This document shows, piece after piece, positions 26,537 to 37,628 of a stretch of DNA of 64,000 nucleotides. The first letter of the stretch is position 1, and every line of letters starts with the position of its first letter. Under the pieces are notes generated by a model. It was given only the letters and a program-made list of their open reading frames with translations, was not told the DNA's origin and did no database searches. Where the stretch lies: contig CM055611.1 in NCBI GenBank assembly GCA_029379385.1, forward strand, positions 3,162,001-3,226,000, read 5' to 3'. The stretch comes from Quillaja saponaria. Lineage: Eukaryota; Streptophyta; Magnoliopsida; Fabales; Quillajaceae. A program made the position numbers and the translations under genes.

Positions 26537-26839
26537 CACCTTTATTACACTTATCAATAAAAGTTTCACAAGTAAATTTTCAAATTAAGGAAATTAATTC
26601 TTTTATTACACACATGTTGACATATACGTATATGTATACAAGTTTATTCAAGTAATGATATAAGTTAGTTTTCACATTGCAACCAGATATATTCAAACAT
26701 TTTAAAACATATTTTAATATATCCAATTATATCTTAATTAATTACGTTATTATTTATTTTAACTTGTTTGTATATTTATTATTTTATAACAAAAAAATAT
26801 ATATATATTAACTTAACGTGGCGACATCGGGTTATAACA
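23487..26839 (+). mobile_element. LTR-type insertion (probable solo LTR), 3,353 bp
   Basis: The element starts TGTCACACCCCTC and ends GGGTTATAACA, giving TG...CA ends. It is flanked by an exact 5-bp target duplication AAAGC (23482-23486 and 26840-26844). Block B keeps the empty site, with a single AAAGC between GTAAA and AAACTCC near 39370. Inside are the string CCTACGGACTCAGTGAGTG, familiar from some plant gypsy LTRs, a (TA)n tract at 26494-26533 and no retroviral-type protein domain. No second LTR or primer binding site is evident, so a solo LTR is the simplest reading; a non-autonomous element is the alternative. Confidence 0.85.
26494..26533. repeat. (TA)n microsatellite
   Basis: About 20 TA units inside the LTR-type insertion. 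Confidence 0.9.
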
Positions 26840-28464
26840 AAAGCAAACTCCAACAGCAATTTTTTTTTTTTTTTTTTTTTTTGTCCACAGGCACAGTCAT
26901 CTTTTTTATCCCACTCTTTACGTTTAGTTTGACAAAAGCTATCTCATAATCAACTGCATTAATAATAATCAACACAGCCTGTCAGGAACCATGCATTAGC
27001 TACCAAGAAAAATTACAAGTTACTTGCAGTGTATCGATCTGGACAGGATTGCATCTACTAATACTCAGCCTGACACTTTTCTAGTAGCGATGAGCAAGAT
27101 CCAGAAATTTTCCTCAGAAACTGACATATACAGATATACTAGTTGATGGACAACATATATTATATAATCTTTTTTTAGTCAGTCCTTTCTTAACTAGACA
27201 AAATGATTCCCTATCAATGAGAATTCATGAAAAATAAAATATAACTTTGAGTTAAATAATAATTATATAAAAAAATATAAATGAATATGACACAATAATT
27301 TAAGAAAGAATGATTAAATTTTCTTAGGTATCAAAACTAAAGGTAACAAAATTTATCATATTTTGATTGGAGATACGCATTTACTTTATAAAATAAGTAA
27401 GTCAAGTGAAAACCATTGAAGATAAAATAAAATAACGAAAAAAATTATTCATGACTTGTTCACTTAACTTTTGTTATTATGGCTCAAATAAAATAAAATA
27501 AATCATCCCAAAAGGTTAGTTAGACCTATTTTTTTAAGAGATAATAAATACTTTAGTAAAAATGTGACAACTTATTGAATACATTACTGTAATAATTTAA
27601 AAAATAATAAATTGGTAGGCTTTAAAAGAAAAAAAGAAAGTCACATTTTGATAAAGTTTGACAACAAAAATTTCTCAATTAGACAACTAAATCATTTTTC
27701 TTATTTTTATACATGTTTTGTGGGAACAAAACTGTTTTATTAAAAGTTCAGTGGGTCAAAATTGTTTGGTCTAAAATTTAGTGGGGTCAAAACTGTTTTG
27801 TCCAAATTTTAACAGGGACATTTGAGTTATTTTTCATATTTTATCAATAATTATCTTATAATTATAGCCAATTCTGAAAACCCAGTAGACCCCACTGGGA
27901 CCAATGTGGATCCTTCCGTGCCAATGAGAAATGATACAACTGGTACAAAGATATGTTGTGTCTAAAAAATGTCATCTGGTTTGAATCAACATATATTCAA
28001 AAATCACACAATCCTATTTTTGGAAAAAAGAAGCATGTACTTTGGAGCGTAGTTACCTACCAAAAATTATAACTCGGTTGGCAATGAATCATGGAGTCTT
28101 TATACGTTCAAATAATTTCTTCAGGAAAGAGACACTGCCATTGTGAATCATAAGTTCATGTTATACTTCACAAGGTTAACTGAAATATAAAAACGATATT
28201 TTTACATTTGTATGTTATGACAAGACAAAGGGAGGACAAGAAAAAAGAAAAAATAATCTGCCTTAGAAGGTTTCATTCTAGTAACACAATCCTTCTGCAA
28301 ACATTTTTCGACACCCTTAAAAGCATGACAAACAGGTAAGCAATATACAACAGCAATATTTTTAATGAAAAACTACTAATTTTCTGTTGAAAAAAATTAA
28401 ATAGTTAATCTGACAAACAGGGGATAGAAAATAAATGGTAAACACAGGCAAAGTGAAAAATTAC

Positions 28465-30199
28465 CCGAAGATTGGCAACATCGTGATAGAAAGATCCCAT
28501 GGTGCAATTGTGAAGAACATCTTTCCTGAAATTTAAGGAGACGACGATGCTCAATTCCAGATTTAAAAAGTCAGGTTGAATGCATCGAAGACCCAAACAA
28601 GCCTTATACAATAAAAAGGCATGCATTCCTTGCAGTAGAGAAATCTAGATTTGCATCACTTCCGGAGAAGTATTCCTGGATTGCTTATAAACAGAATAAC
28701 TTTGGTACATAATTATAAAATTCTTGTTGCAAGAAGGCAAAAATGTCTGGTACATAAAAATACTCATCAAGAAAAAAACATGCAACTGCAAGACACTTGA
28801 CAAGTTGACAGTAGCATCATTTGGCAAAAATTGTCGAAAATCATCAGTCATCACAATGTATTAAGAGTTGCCAATTTTCCAGCAGAGCATCCTGAAAGAA
28901 AAGCCTACAAAAGTATTGTATTAATGTTAGCAATTACAGGGTCAAATGGATGGAAAGCAGAAAAGTTGGTGAACACTACATACAAAGTCACTATAATAAT
29001 TTAAAAGAACATAAAATGAGATTTCAACTGAACTTCCAAATGGATGGAAAGAAGAAAGTTAGCGAACACTACACACACAGTCACTTTTAATAATTTAAAG
29101 AACATAAAATGAGATTTCAACTGAACATCCAATAAAAGAACCTGCTTTGCACTTGAAAAGCCAATTGATAAGAGTTCACCCGTAAGTGTTTCACATATGA
29201 GTTGACCTCTGAAGAAAAGCCCACTTCCTTTTGATGGTATACAGAAAATTCACACAGTAGAATCAATACTAAGGAAAAATTACTCTTCAAAAACATGTGA
29301 CAACAACATATCATGTACACCAACCTTGGTCTTACTTTATGGGTGGCTAGCAAAAGATGCAACATCACAATAACGTATCTTGACCTTGTTCCGTTAAAAA
29401 AGCTCTGAATAACATTCCATATGTCAAAACTAAGTCACATCATTCAATGGAAATCTATACTCTACCAAGTGAAAAAATAAAAAATAAAACTAATGATAGC
29501 AGAAAATGTGTATAGCCTACTGTATCAAGTAGAAAAAGAGGCATGAAAAAGTAATTTTAACAAAACTCTATTGAGTAGCTCACTATTACCAGGAGAATAT
29601 TCCGGAAATACGATCTTGTCTTTCCATATGGTTGGAGGAACCTAATGCAGTCATTTTTCGTAGAGAACATGATGCTATTGTGGTACACACCAACCTCCTT
29701 CCTAAACCCACAATAAAGTAGAAAAAAAGGGGTCCCTGAAAAGTATGAGAACTATATTACTGAGAAGTTTTCATCTTTTTTATTTTGAAAGATAGAGAAA
29801 ACCTCAATATGGAGAAGCCATTTGTAAGAACCAGATCCAAAACCCTTTTGAAAATGGTAACCTGGCAAGGTTCCACCCAAACAAACTGCAGATTGAAATC
29901 AAACCCAAACCCAAATCCTATTACAAAAAATAAAAATAAAAAACGTAGATAATGCCAGTTATAAGAGGCAAGGAATTGAATCACATACGAGCGCGCATTA
30001 CGCAACAAGGTCAAGCCAATGACTTTCGGCTGCTGGGTTGAGATCGTATGTGTGGTTTAGAATTGGCTTCATTGCTCCAAGAGTTGGAGATGAAAGTAAG
30101 TGCAAAGGTTATGACGATTAAGCCAACGGCTGCAATCGCGCAATCCTTCTTTGCCCATTTTGTCCACCAAATGAGGGTACGGACCCTGGAGTTCGCCAA
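28465..30199 (-). pseudogene. Pectin acetylesterase pseudogene, copy A
   Basis: Pectin acetylesterases (CAZy CE13) remove acetyl groups from cell-wall pectin. Exon remnants in family order on the minus strand: 30199-30011, starting MANSRVRTLIWWTKWAKKD then a membrane anchor (IAAVGLIVITFALTFIS); 29674-29590, CSLRKMTALGSSNHMERQ then DRISGIF, matching the conserved Cys...LGSS...SGI block; from 29384, VKIRYCDVASFASHP, matching the family RYCDGASF block; from 28891, GCSAGKLATL, the catalytic Ser motif; and 28525-28465, KDVLHNCTMGSFYHDVANL. The family's Glu after ASHP is a stop here (TAA), where copy B keeps GAA. Indels follow the Ser motif, including an 8-base AACTTGTC insertion near the DDFRQFLPND-like segment. 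Several exons are missing. The family call rests on recognised motifs. Confidence 0.75.
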
Positions 30200-30445
30200 T
30201 GAAGAAGAGAGTGCATCAACTCAGAGTTGGATTGAGAAGAGAGAAGAAGGAAGCTACGACTGGAATTCAGATAGTTTCACCATTTCAGAATCATACTACG
30301 CAGCAAGACCAGCAGCTATGCAATTTTATCTGTTCTCCATAACACGGGGGTTGATTCACACAAATTTTTGGTCAATTTTCTTTTCTCTTTTAGAAGAAGC
30401 GGGAAATGATGCTCAATTGGGCATCCAATGAAATGGGCCGAGTTC

Positions 30446-32860
30446 GCGGATTGTATTGAATTTTGTTGGATCCTTTGGTATCCGGTCAGACTGTGTCAAG
30501 TTGAACAAATACAAACCCTTTGAAAAATCAAAAATATTTATATAGCAAATACAATTTGGTTAAAAATACTCTTGATATTACATTACAGAGTAATTAATCT
30601 ACAAGATATAATATTATATAAGTGATAATTTAAAATTATGAGAATATTGTGTTAACTCATCATTAATAAACATATATAATATTTTGACACGTAATCTTGC
30701 TAAACTACTCATTAATTCTTTCTCATTTTTCTAAAATTATATTATTTTTTCATATCATCTATTAATTTTCTTACATTTCTCTATGTTATTTATTCAAAAT
30801 ATAAAATTTTATTTTGTCAATTTAATTTATAATATATTTTCTCTCTCATCTTGTTACATAGGGTTTTTTTCAATATATTTTTCTCAATTTTTTCTCATTT
30901 TCACAATTTTGTTTAGTATTTTTTAATATATGTTTTTTTTTTTTTAAATTATTAATTTACTCCCACTCTTTATACTTTATGAACAATAATATATACATGA
31001 ATAAACCTAATTTATATCGTCTCCATTTATATAGAAGGAGACTTTAATTAGATGAGTTTTATAAATTGAATTTATTTTAAAATTATTTAAATATGAGTGT
31101 ACTATATAGTAGGTTTTTTATAATAGTATAAATATCTATACTATATATAAAAGTGGCTTAATAATATAAATTTTGTATTTACTTAAATACCTTTATAGGT
31201 TTTCAATATTACGTAGTTGTTATTTCGTTTCAAAAATACTTATTTTTTTTCTTCTAATTCTTCATTTTAATATTAATAGAATTGTAATTGTTTGAAGCCT
31301 ATTGATTAATTTTTTACTAATTCTTCTCAATAGTAATAAATCTATAATTTTTCAATAATTAATTATCAATAGTAATTTAGATTAAATTTCTCACTTTTTT
31401 ATTTGATAAGTTCCTAATAATCATAATTTTTTAAGTTTTTCTAATATTTATAAATTAGTGGTTAAAAATTACTGTGAATTAAAATAAATATTAGGAGTAT
31501 AGTTTTATGATTATAATAGTGTTATTTTGACTTTTAATTCATATTTTTTTTAAATTATGTAAATAGTAGTTAAAATTGAAAAACTCTATTCTTTTTGTTT
31601 AATAATTTTTTAATAATTATAATATTTTTCTTTTAGTTATTCTCAAATTTATGAATTATTTTTAAAAAAAAATATTATAAGTTAAAAACTATTAAGAGTA
31701 TAATTTTTATGATTATAATATTATTTTTTTAACTTTTAATTTTATAAGTTAAAATATATTAAGAGTATAATTTTTATGATTATAATATTATTGTTTTAAC
31801 TTTTAATTTTGATCAAATAAAAGAAAATTTTGACAAATATGTACCCATGAAACCCAATTGAAATAAAAATAAAAATACAATGACCTAATTGAAAATGTTC
31901 AAACACAGTAGCCTATTTGAAAAAAAAAATAGTGAAACTACAGTGCCCCAAAGTATAATTTCAAATTTTAGATTTTCTTGTTTATGCAATGAATTAGTTA
32001 GTGAATAAGTTTCTAAATAAAATAAAAAAATAAAAAGCTTTACTTTATGAATTAGAATCAAATGCCCAATATTAATGATCCAAAAAAAATAAAAATACAA
32101 GAAGCATATTTATAAGGGAAAAAAAAAACTTTAACAGTCATATAATACTCATGGTTTTACACACATATATATTATATAAAAAAATTTAGCAGTCATATAA
32201 TACTCATGAGTTTACACGCATATATATTATATCGATTTAATTCTAGCTAGTTTAGTAGAGTATAAAAAATTATTAATCTCATAACAAAATTCATGGCTCC
32301 ATAATTAGATATATTATAAACACGATTCACTTGTTCATACATGTTTTAGAAAACTATTTTCACGTAAACTTTCAATCTCATATTATATATATATATATAT
32401 AACCCAAATTTCACTCAACCATTATAAACATCTTATTACATTTTATAAAAAAAAGGATAAAAGAACGTACTACCAAGTTGGACTAGTACATTAATATGAT
32501 TTATTGACATACAACCAATCACAAAACATTTATTTGACATGTTAAAACTATGCACCATATACATATATATATATGAAATTTATTTACTTGAACAATTGAA
32601 TTTACTATATTTTTTATTTCATTGGATACTTAAAAGTTATAAATTAAATTATTTTTTGACCAACTAATTATAACTTATCAAAATGATTTTGATAATTTAT
32701 TTCATTAAAGAGGTCATTGATTTAAATCTCATTTAACTAAAATTTGTTTTTCATTTTATAAATGGCACATGACCCACATATAATCATGGTCTGGTCGGGT
32801 TTGAAAGCCGTGGGATCATTATGAATCGAATCTGGTTTTGTCCAAGCAACATTATAAACA
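30446..32860. other. AT-rich intergenic region with short tandem duplications
   Basis: No gene supported. A ~70-bp tandem duplication lies at 31672-31811 (TATTAAGAGTATAATTTTTA in both units). A ~44-bp repeat pair occurs at 32137-32232 (CAGTCATATAATACTCATG in both). A (TA)n tract lies near 32385. The segment from about 32860 to 33407 aligns with the 3' flank of the second terpene synthase fragment. Confidence 0.6.
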
Positions 32861-33407
32861 ACACCTCCAGTGAGTTCAAATTCATTTAACTGTGAGCTGA
32901 AATACGATGACTCATTTGGCCCAAATTTAAAGACCCTCTTTTTAGAGACAACAATTAAAATGACAGGTCCAAATCCAAATCCCCAAGAGTCAAATTTCAG
33001 CTATTCAAACAAACCTTAAATGATTTGATTATAAAACACTTGTAATATTCTAAAGTGGAAAAAATCACATATTATATTGCAAGCAAAACATAAATCATAA
33101 AATGCTGAACCACACTGTAATTATTATTTTCATATAACACAACCTTACAATACAAAATGCAGGAAAAACACTTTTGACCACATTTGCATTCTTGGTATAA
33201 GACCATCTGAAGCTCTTGGCTAAGTAAGTGATCATGCACTTATTAATAAAATAAAAAAAATACCCAGAAGACAATAATGAAGAGTTTGACCCCTTATGGA
33301 TATATAGGTGACAATAATGAACACAACCTACCTAGCAAACAATTAACCAACTAGCAATCTCAAGATCATGGCAATGACCATGCTTGTGCATGATCAGCAC
33401 TAATTGA

Positions 33408-36020
33408 TCAATCAAGGAGAATGGGCTCAGCAAGGATGGATGTTATGAGCTCCTCAACATCACCTTTCTGACTACTATGGCCATCTCCATGTTGATACAA
33501 ACAGTTAATCATCCTTGCTGAGTTAAGTTGAATTTTCATAAAAGACAGACAGAAGGGAGAACAATCGATTGTATTTTTGTTTAACTTCTTCCATATTCTG
33601 TCCATTAAAAATCTTATATGCTTGCGAGCTTCTTCTTCAGAAGCACCCGTTTCACGCATGTAAAAGTAAACAAAATTATTAAGATCACCGATCTCAATCT
33701 CCCGCTAAAAAAAATTAATCAAAAAATTAAAAAATAATCAATAATATTGCGGAAAATAATTTAAGAGATCATTAGTAAGCTTGTAAGTAATATAAGCTTG
33801 TTCCTAGGTCATGAGCATAGCGGCTTAGGGTTGCCGACCAGCGAATGAGGCTGGGACATTGTTGTTGGAAGCAATCCAAGGCTTCCTTTGTGATTGGATT
33901 TGCAACAGCAAAGTAAACATGTAACATTGCAACTGGCATTCCAATGGAAATGTAGCCATTCTCAATGTACTCTTCTTGGGTGGGTGTACATCCACCATAA
34001 TACCTCCTTGCCTCAATCATATAAGATTCAATATATTCTCCCCACTGAAAATACATACATTTAATTTTGATGGTATATTTTTAGAAATTTAATTAATTAA
34101 TTACCGATCTTAATTTAATATAATGAGACACAAAATTACTTTATATAATTAGCTCGATAAATAAAGCAAAAAATACGTTCATATTTCTTTATGCAATCCA
34201 TGACATTGAAGCCATCATCCCTTAGCGCTTCATAGACGATCTCATTGACAATGCTTTGTTGAGCCAGGAACAATATCTTCATGTAGTCTGGGAGTTTTTC
34301 CATTGCATATGTAATATCCCATCTGAAATTTAATTATTATTATTTTATAATTTTTGAAAAAAAGAAAGAAAAAAAATGAACTGACATTGGATCTAGCCTA
34401 TTAATTAATTAATTATATATACCTATGTACTGCTTCTGTAAAGAGCTCTAATTCTTCCAAGGTACCATAAACATCATAAGCATCATCTATCATAGTCATA
34501 ATTGCGAAGAGTTTTGCGGAGATTATCCTAAAATGTCTGAATTTTGGATCGGATTTGAAGCCAGTTTGCCAAAAGTAACTCTCCATCAACCTGTCCCTAG
34601 CAAAGTTCAACTTCTTGGGAAGACCAAGGTTCTTCCACCACCTTAAGTAATTTACAAAGGAAAAATAAAATTATTAATAAGAAAATAAAATTTTAATTAA
34701 GAAACATTAATTAATTACTTACCTAGATGTCTCTTTGATCTCTTCTTGGTGGATGGCTTGCACAATGTTGAAATCCAGCTTTGCAAACTCAAGAAGCATT
34801 GGGTTCCTGTTGTGTTTTCTTTCATAAATATCAATGAACCATCGTGCCTCCAATCTGGGTGTTCTCCAATGTAATGGAAATTCTAAGGAACGTTCAATTA
34901 ATAATGACATATCGTCCTTGTTTTCATTTTTGACAACAATTTCTTTTAGATGTTTAGAAGTGAAATTTCTTGCTTCATCCAAAATAATTTCACCTTCTAG
35001 AGAGAGAACAGAAGCTTCAAGCAGTGACAACATTCCCTCAACATCTTCAGTGATGCATTCCTTGTAGTTACCCTTCTCATCTTGAAAATCATTGAAAACC
35101 TCTGCAAACAACAAACCCATATATATAGTATTAGTTGATAAATTAATTTCTCTAGTAGTACATTAATAATATTTATCTAAAAGTACCTGTTGATACAGTG
35201 TATCCATGTAGCCTAAAGATTCTAAATTGAAGTGCAATAGCATATAGATTATTCTCATAATTCCATTCATCCTTCTGATCAGCTACACTTTTGGTGTAAA
35301 TATTTTCCAGTATTTTCTTGATCTCATCTTCAAAGTGGTAAGATAAACCCAATCTTTCCAGTAAATCAATAAGCTCAAATTGTTCGAGAGGATCTTGAGT
35401 CGTGGTCAGTATCATTCTAACTTTTTCTTTCAGCATATCATGTCGCTTCACATAAGATTCCTCCTTGATTAATTAATTATAAGACAAACCAAAAATAAAA
35501 TTAGTTAGTTTTACTGAATCCAACAAATTTTTTACTTGAATATAAATGCATGGGAAGTTAATTAAAAATGGAAACTTAATTGACCAAGATATCTCATAAC
35601 TGGACTATATATATATTTATTGGCAAACAAGATCAAAGATAGTGCATCTGAATTTTTTATACATCACCTGTCACATGCGTAATTGGTTTGTGGAGGAATT
35701 CTCTCCTGTACTCTCCGGTACATGTATATATATATATATATATATATCTGTGTATGATGGGATCCATTTGAATATGCATGCATGTATACAGTATACAGTA
35801 TATCATATAAGGAGGGATCCATTTGAATATGCATGCATATATACAGTATACAGTATATCATATAAGGAGAAACAATTAAACATATATATATATATATGCA
35901 TACCATATATTTGCTACTTAAAGCTTGGATGTAATCATGATCCCATTTTGGAGGATCATAATTTGCAGATCGACGAACCACGGTACTTGTGTTTTCAGAA
36001 GCAATATTAGTGGCTGCCAT
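33408..36020 (-). pseudogene. TPS: TPS-b type terpene synthase, full set of seven exons but with broken splice donors
   Basis: Terpene synthases ionise prenyl diphosphates to make mono- or sesquiterpenes. Exons on the minus strand: 36020-35904, 35463-35187, 35101-34723, 34641-34423, 34322-34181, 34044-33793 and 33704-33408; together 560 residues, the normal length without a plastid peptide. Motifs: RRSANYDPPKW (RRx8W, residue 16), LELIDLLERLG-like start domain, FPLHWRTPRLEARWFIDIYE, NFARDRLMESYFW (RDR), and IDDAYDVYG (DDxxD). The second metal site reads HDLGTS...RE, with His for the usual Asp/Asn. At exon 5 the donor is GA, not GT; the next GT, 4 bases on, would shift the frame into a stop. 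Exon 6 also lacks a GT donor. The partial copy at 43.8 kb keeps GT at both places. The short 15-residue leader suggests a cytosolic ancestor. Subfamily is inferred from RRx8W and similarity. Confidence 0.88.
35760..35868 (+). repeat. ~54-bp tandem duplication in terpene synthase intron 1
   Basis: GGATCCATTTGAATATGCAT opens both units, and each ends with the CAGTATATCATATAAGGA string. A (TA)n tract lies just to the left at 35724-35747. Confidence 0.9.
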
Positions 36021-37628
36021 AACTAGTGAGTTTAATTTCAGAAGCACTACTATTGATGGCCTTCTGTTTGTGATGGTTGTGGGATAAAAAATGCAAGCAG
36101 TTATATAGCCACAAGACAGCTGTGATTTGCAATATTATAAACCATATATCAGAGCGCCATTACTAGTATACTTATATACATAAACACGAGGAATCAATTA
36201 CTTGAATAATAATGCTTAATCTAGAAAGTGACAAAAATGAGTTGGTGATGAGCCAATCATACTGCTTCAAATTTCTCAACTGGTGGGCTGGTGAAAAGCT
36301 GACTCTGGTCATGGTAATGTTTTTTCTTCTAGTAAATTTTTTTTATTTTTTAATTTGTTCTATTACAGATATGAGAATTCAAATTTGATGCTCTCAATAT
36401 TTATGGAGAGCCATCCCCGTGGGAATCTCCGTCATGGTTCACCTCGAATTTTCCTAGTCGTCAGAAGAAGCAACCCAAAATTTCAGTCAGGTCTCTATAG
36501 TTAATGCTCGATGCCTTAGGTGACGTGCAGATCGGTAATTGTCTTAGGCGATACCAGTAGATTTTGATGAAGGTTGTGATGGCTACCATAGTGATAAAAC
36601 CCTACAATTATTGAGGATCAATTTAGTAATTTTAATTATATTCTACTATTATATCTTTCCTTTATTCTCAAATGAATTTTATTTTCAAATAAACTTTAGG
36701 TTCAAGTAATTAGTACAATTACCTTTTTTTGTTAGCTTAGCGGTAGTATATAAGTATGTAAGTAGATGCCATATGGCTATGAAGGAACCAAAGAGAAATA
36801 CAATTAAAGCATTTGGTTACAAGAAATTATCATATATGTGCCTGCCTTATGACAGGTGCAGAAAATGTGGACGCAGATAACTATCGTATGTGTCTGCAAC
36901 TATACTATCTAAACTGTACTATATGAGTTTGCAACATTGCAGTCTCAAATAATAGCCAAGACACTGATACTTTTAATGCAGACGCCGAAATTAATGAATT
37001 TTAGTGTCATATTCTACGAACTTTTATGTGTTTGCATTTTTACTTTCACCATCTGTAATGACAGACACAATTGATCTATATTTTTTCTTGCGTTTGTGTT
37101 TGTGTTTTTGTATGTGCATGTGTTAATATTAATTTTTTTAAAAAAATTGTATCCTCGTTTGTACTTGCATCTGCATTGGCAAACGCAGATATTTTCATGT
37201 TTAAATCCTAGATCGCGGTCTTTTCTTCTCTTCTTCCTCCATTTTTGTCTTTTCTCCCAAACTCCGTCTGACACAGGCAAAACCTTAGCTGCCTCCATCG
37301 TCCAGCCTACCGCCATCGAGCTCTTCCTCCCTCTTCGTCCAGCTCCTCGTTGCATTTCAAGTACGTACTCCGATTGTCCCCAATTCTTCCAAGCCCCTAG
37401 CTATCTTGATTGCTCATAATTATTGACTAATATGTTAGACTAGAATTTAACATTACTCAAGTTTCCCCTTTGGTTTTAGGTTTGAAATTGATTGTATTGA
37501 GATAGTTTTCCCTATAATATGAGTAATGGGGTTGGTGGACAAGGAAGGAAGTATTAATGGTAGGTATTGGCAAGGACAAGCTGGGTAGTCTTAATTTTTA
37601 ACGGACATCTATTGGGTGGTGTTTAATG
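36021..37628. other. Terpene synthase upstream region and unassigned sequence
   Basis: The first few hundred bases are the former terpene synthase promoter. Around 36850-37200 there are repeated GCAGACGC/GCAAACGCAGA-like words of the sort found near the ends of some DNA transposons, but no terminal repeats could be fixed. 37200-37380 is C/T-rich with open frames on both strands and no recognisable domain. Confidence 0.4.

Larger units (their letters stand above)
22025..30445 (+). repeat. Segmental duplication block A
   Basis: This block matches 37629-42938 in the same orientation at high identity, from CAAAACTTGAGTAAACC to ATGGGCCGAGTTC. The alignment is broken in A by a 3.35-kb insertion (23487-26839) and in B by ~300 extra bases (38344-38645). 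It carries a pectin acetylesterase pseudogene near its right end. Parts also occur inverted in blocks C and D. Confidence 0.9.

Noticed and set aside
26280..26588. 102-aa Arg/Lys-rich open frame
   Set aside because: It lies inside the LTR-type insertion and ends in translated (TA)n. Composition comes from purine-rich repeats.
30048..30431. 127-aa open frame on the plus strand, conserved in block B (42541-42924)
   Set aside because: It is antisense to exon 1 and the upstream region of the pectin acetylesterase remnant. Its conservation follows from the segmental duplication, and it has no known motif.
36850..37200. Possible CACTA-type transposon end
   Set aside because: GCAGACGC-like words recur but no CACTA terminus, inverted end or 3-bp duplication could be found.
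37014..37419. Overlapping 107- and 113-aa frames on opposite strands
   Set aside because: The stretch is C/T-rich on one strand, which keeps both frames open by composition. There are no splice partners or domains.
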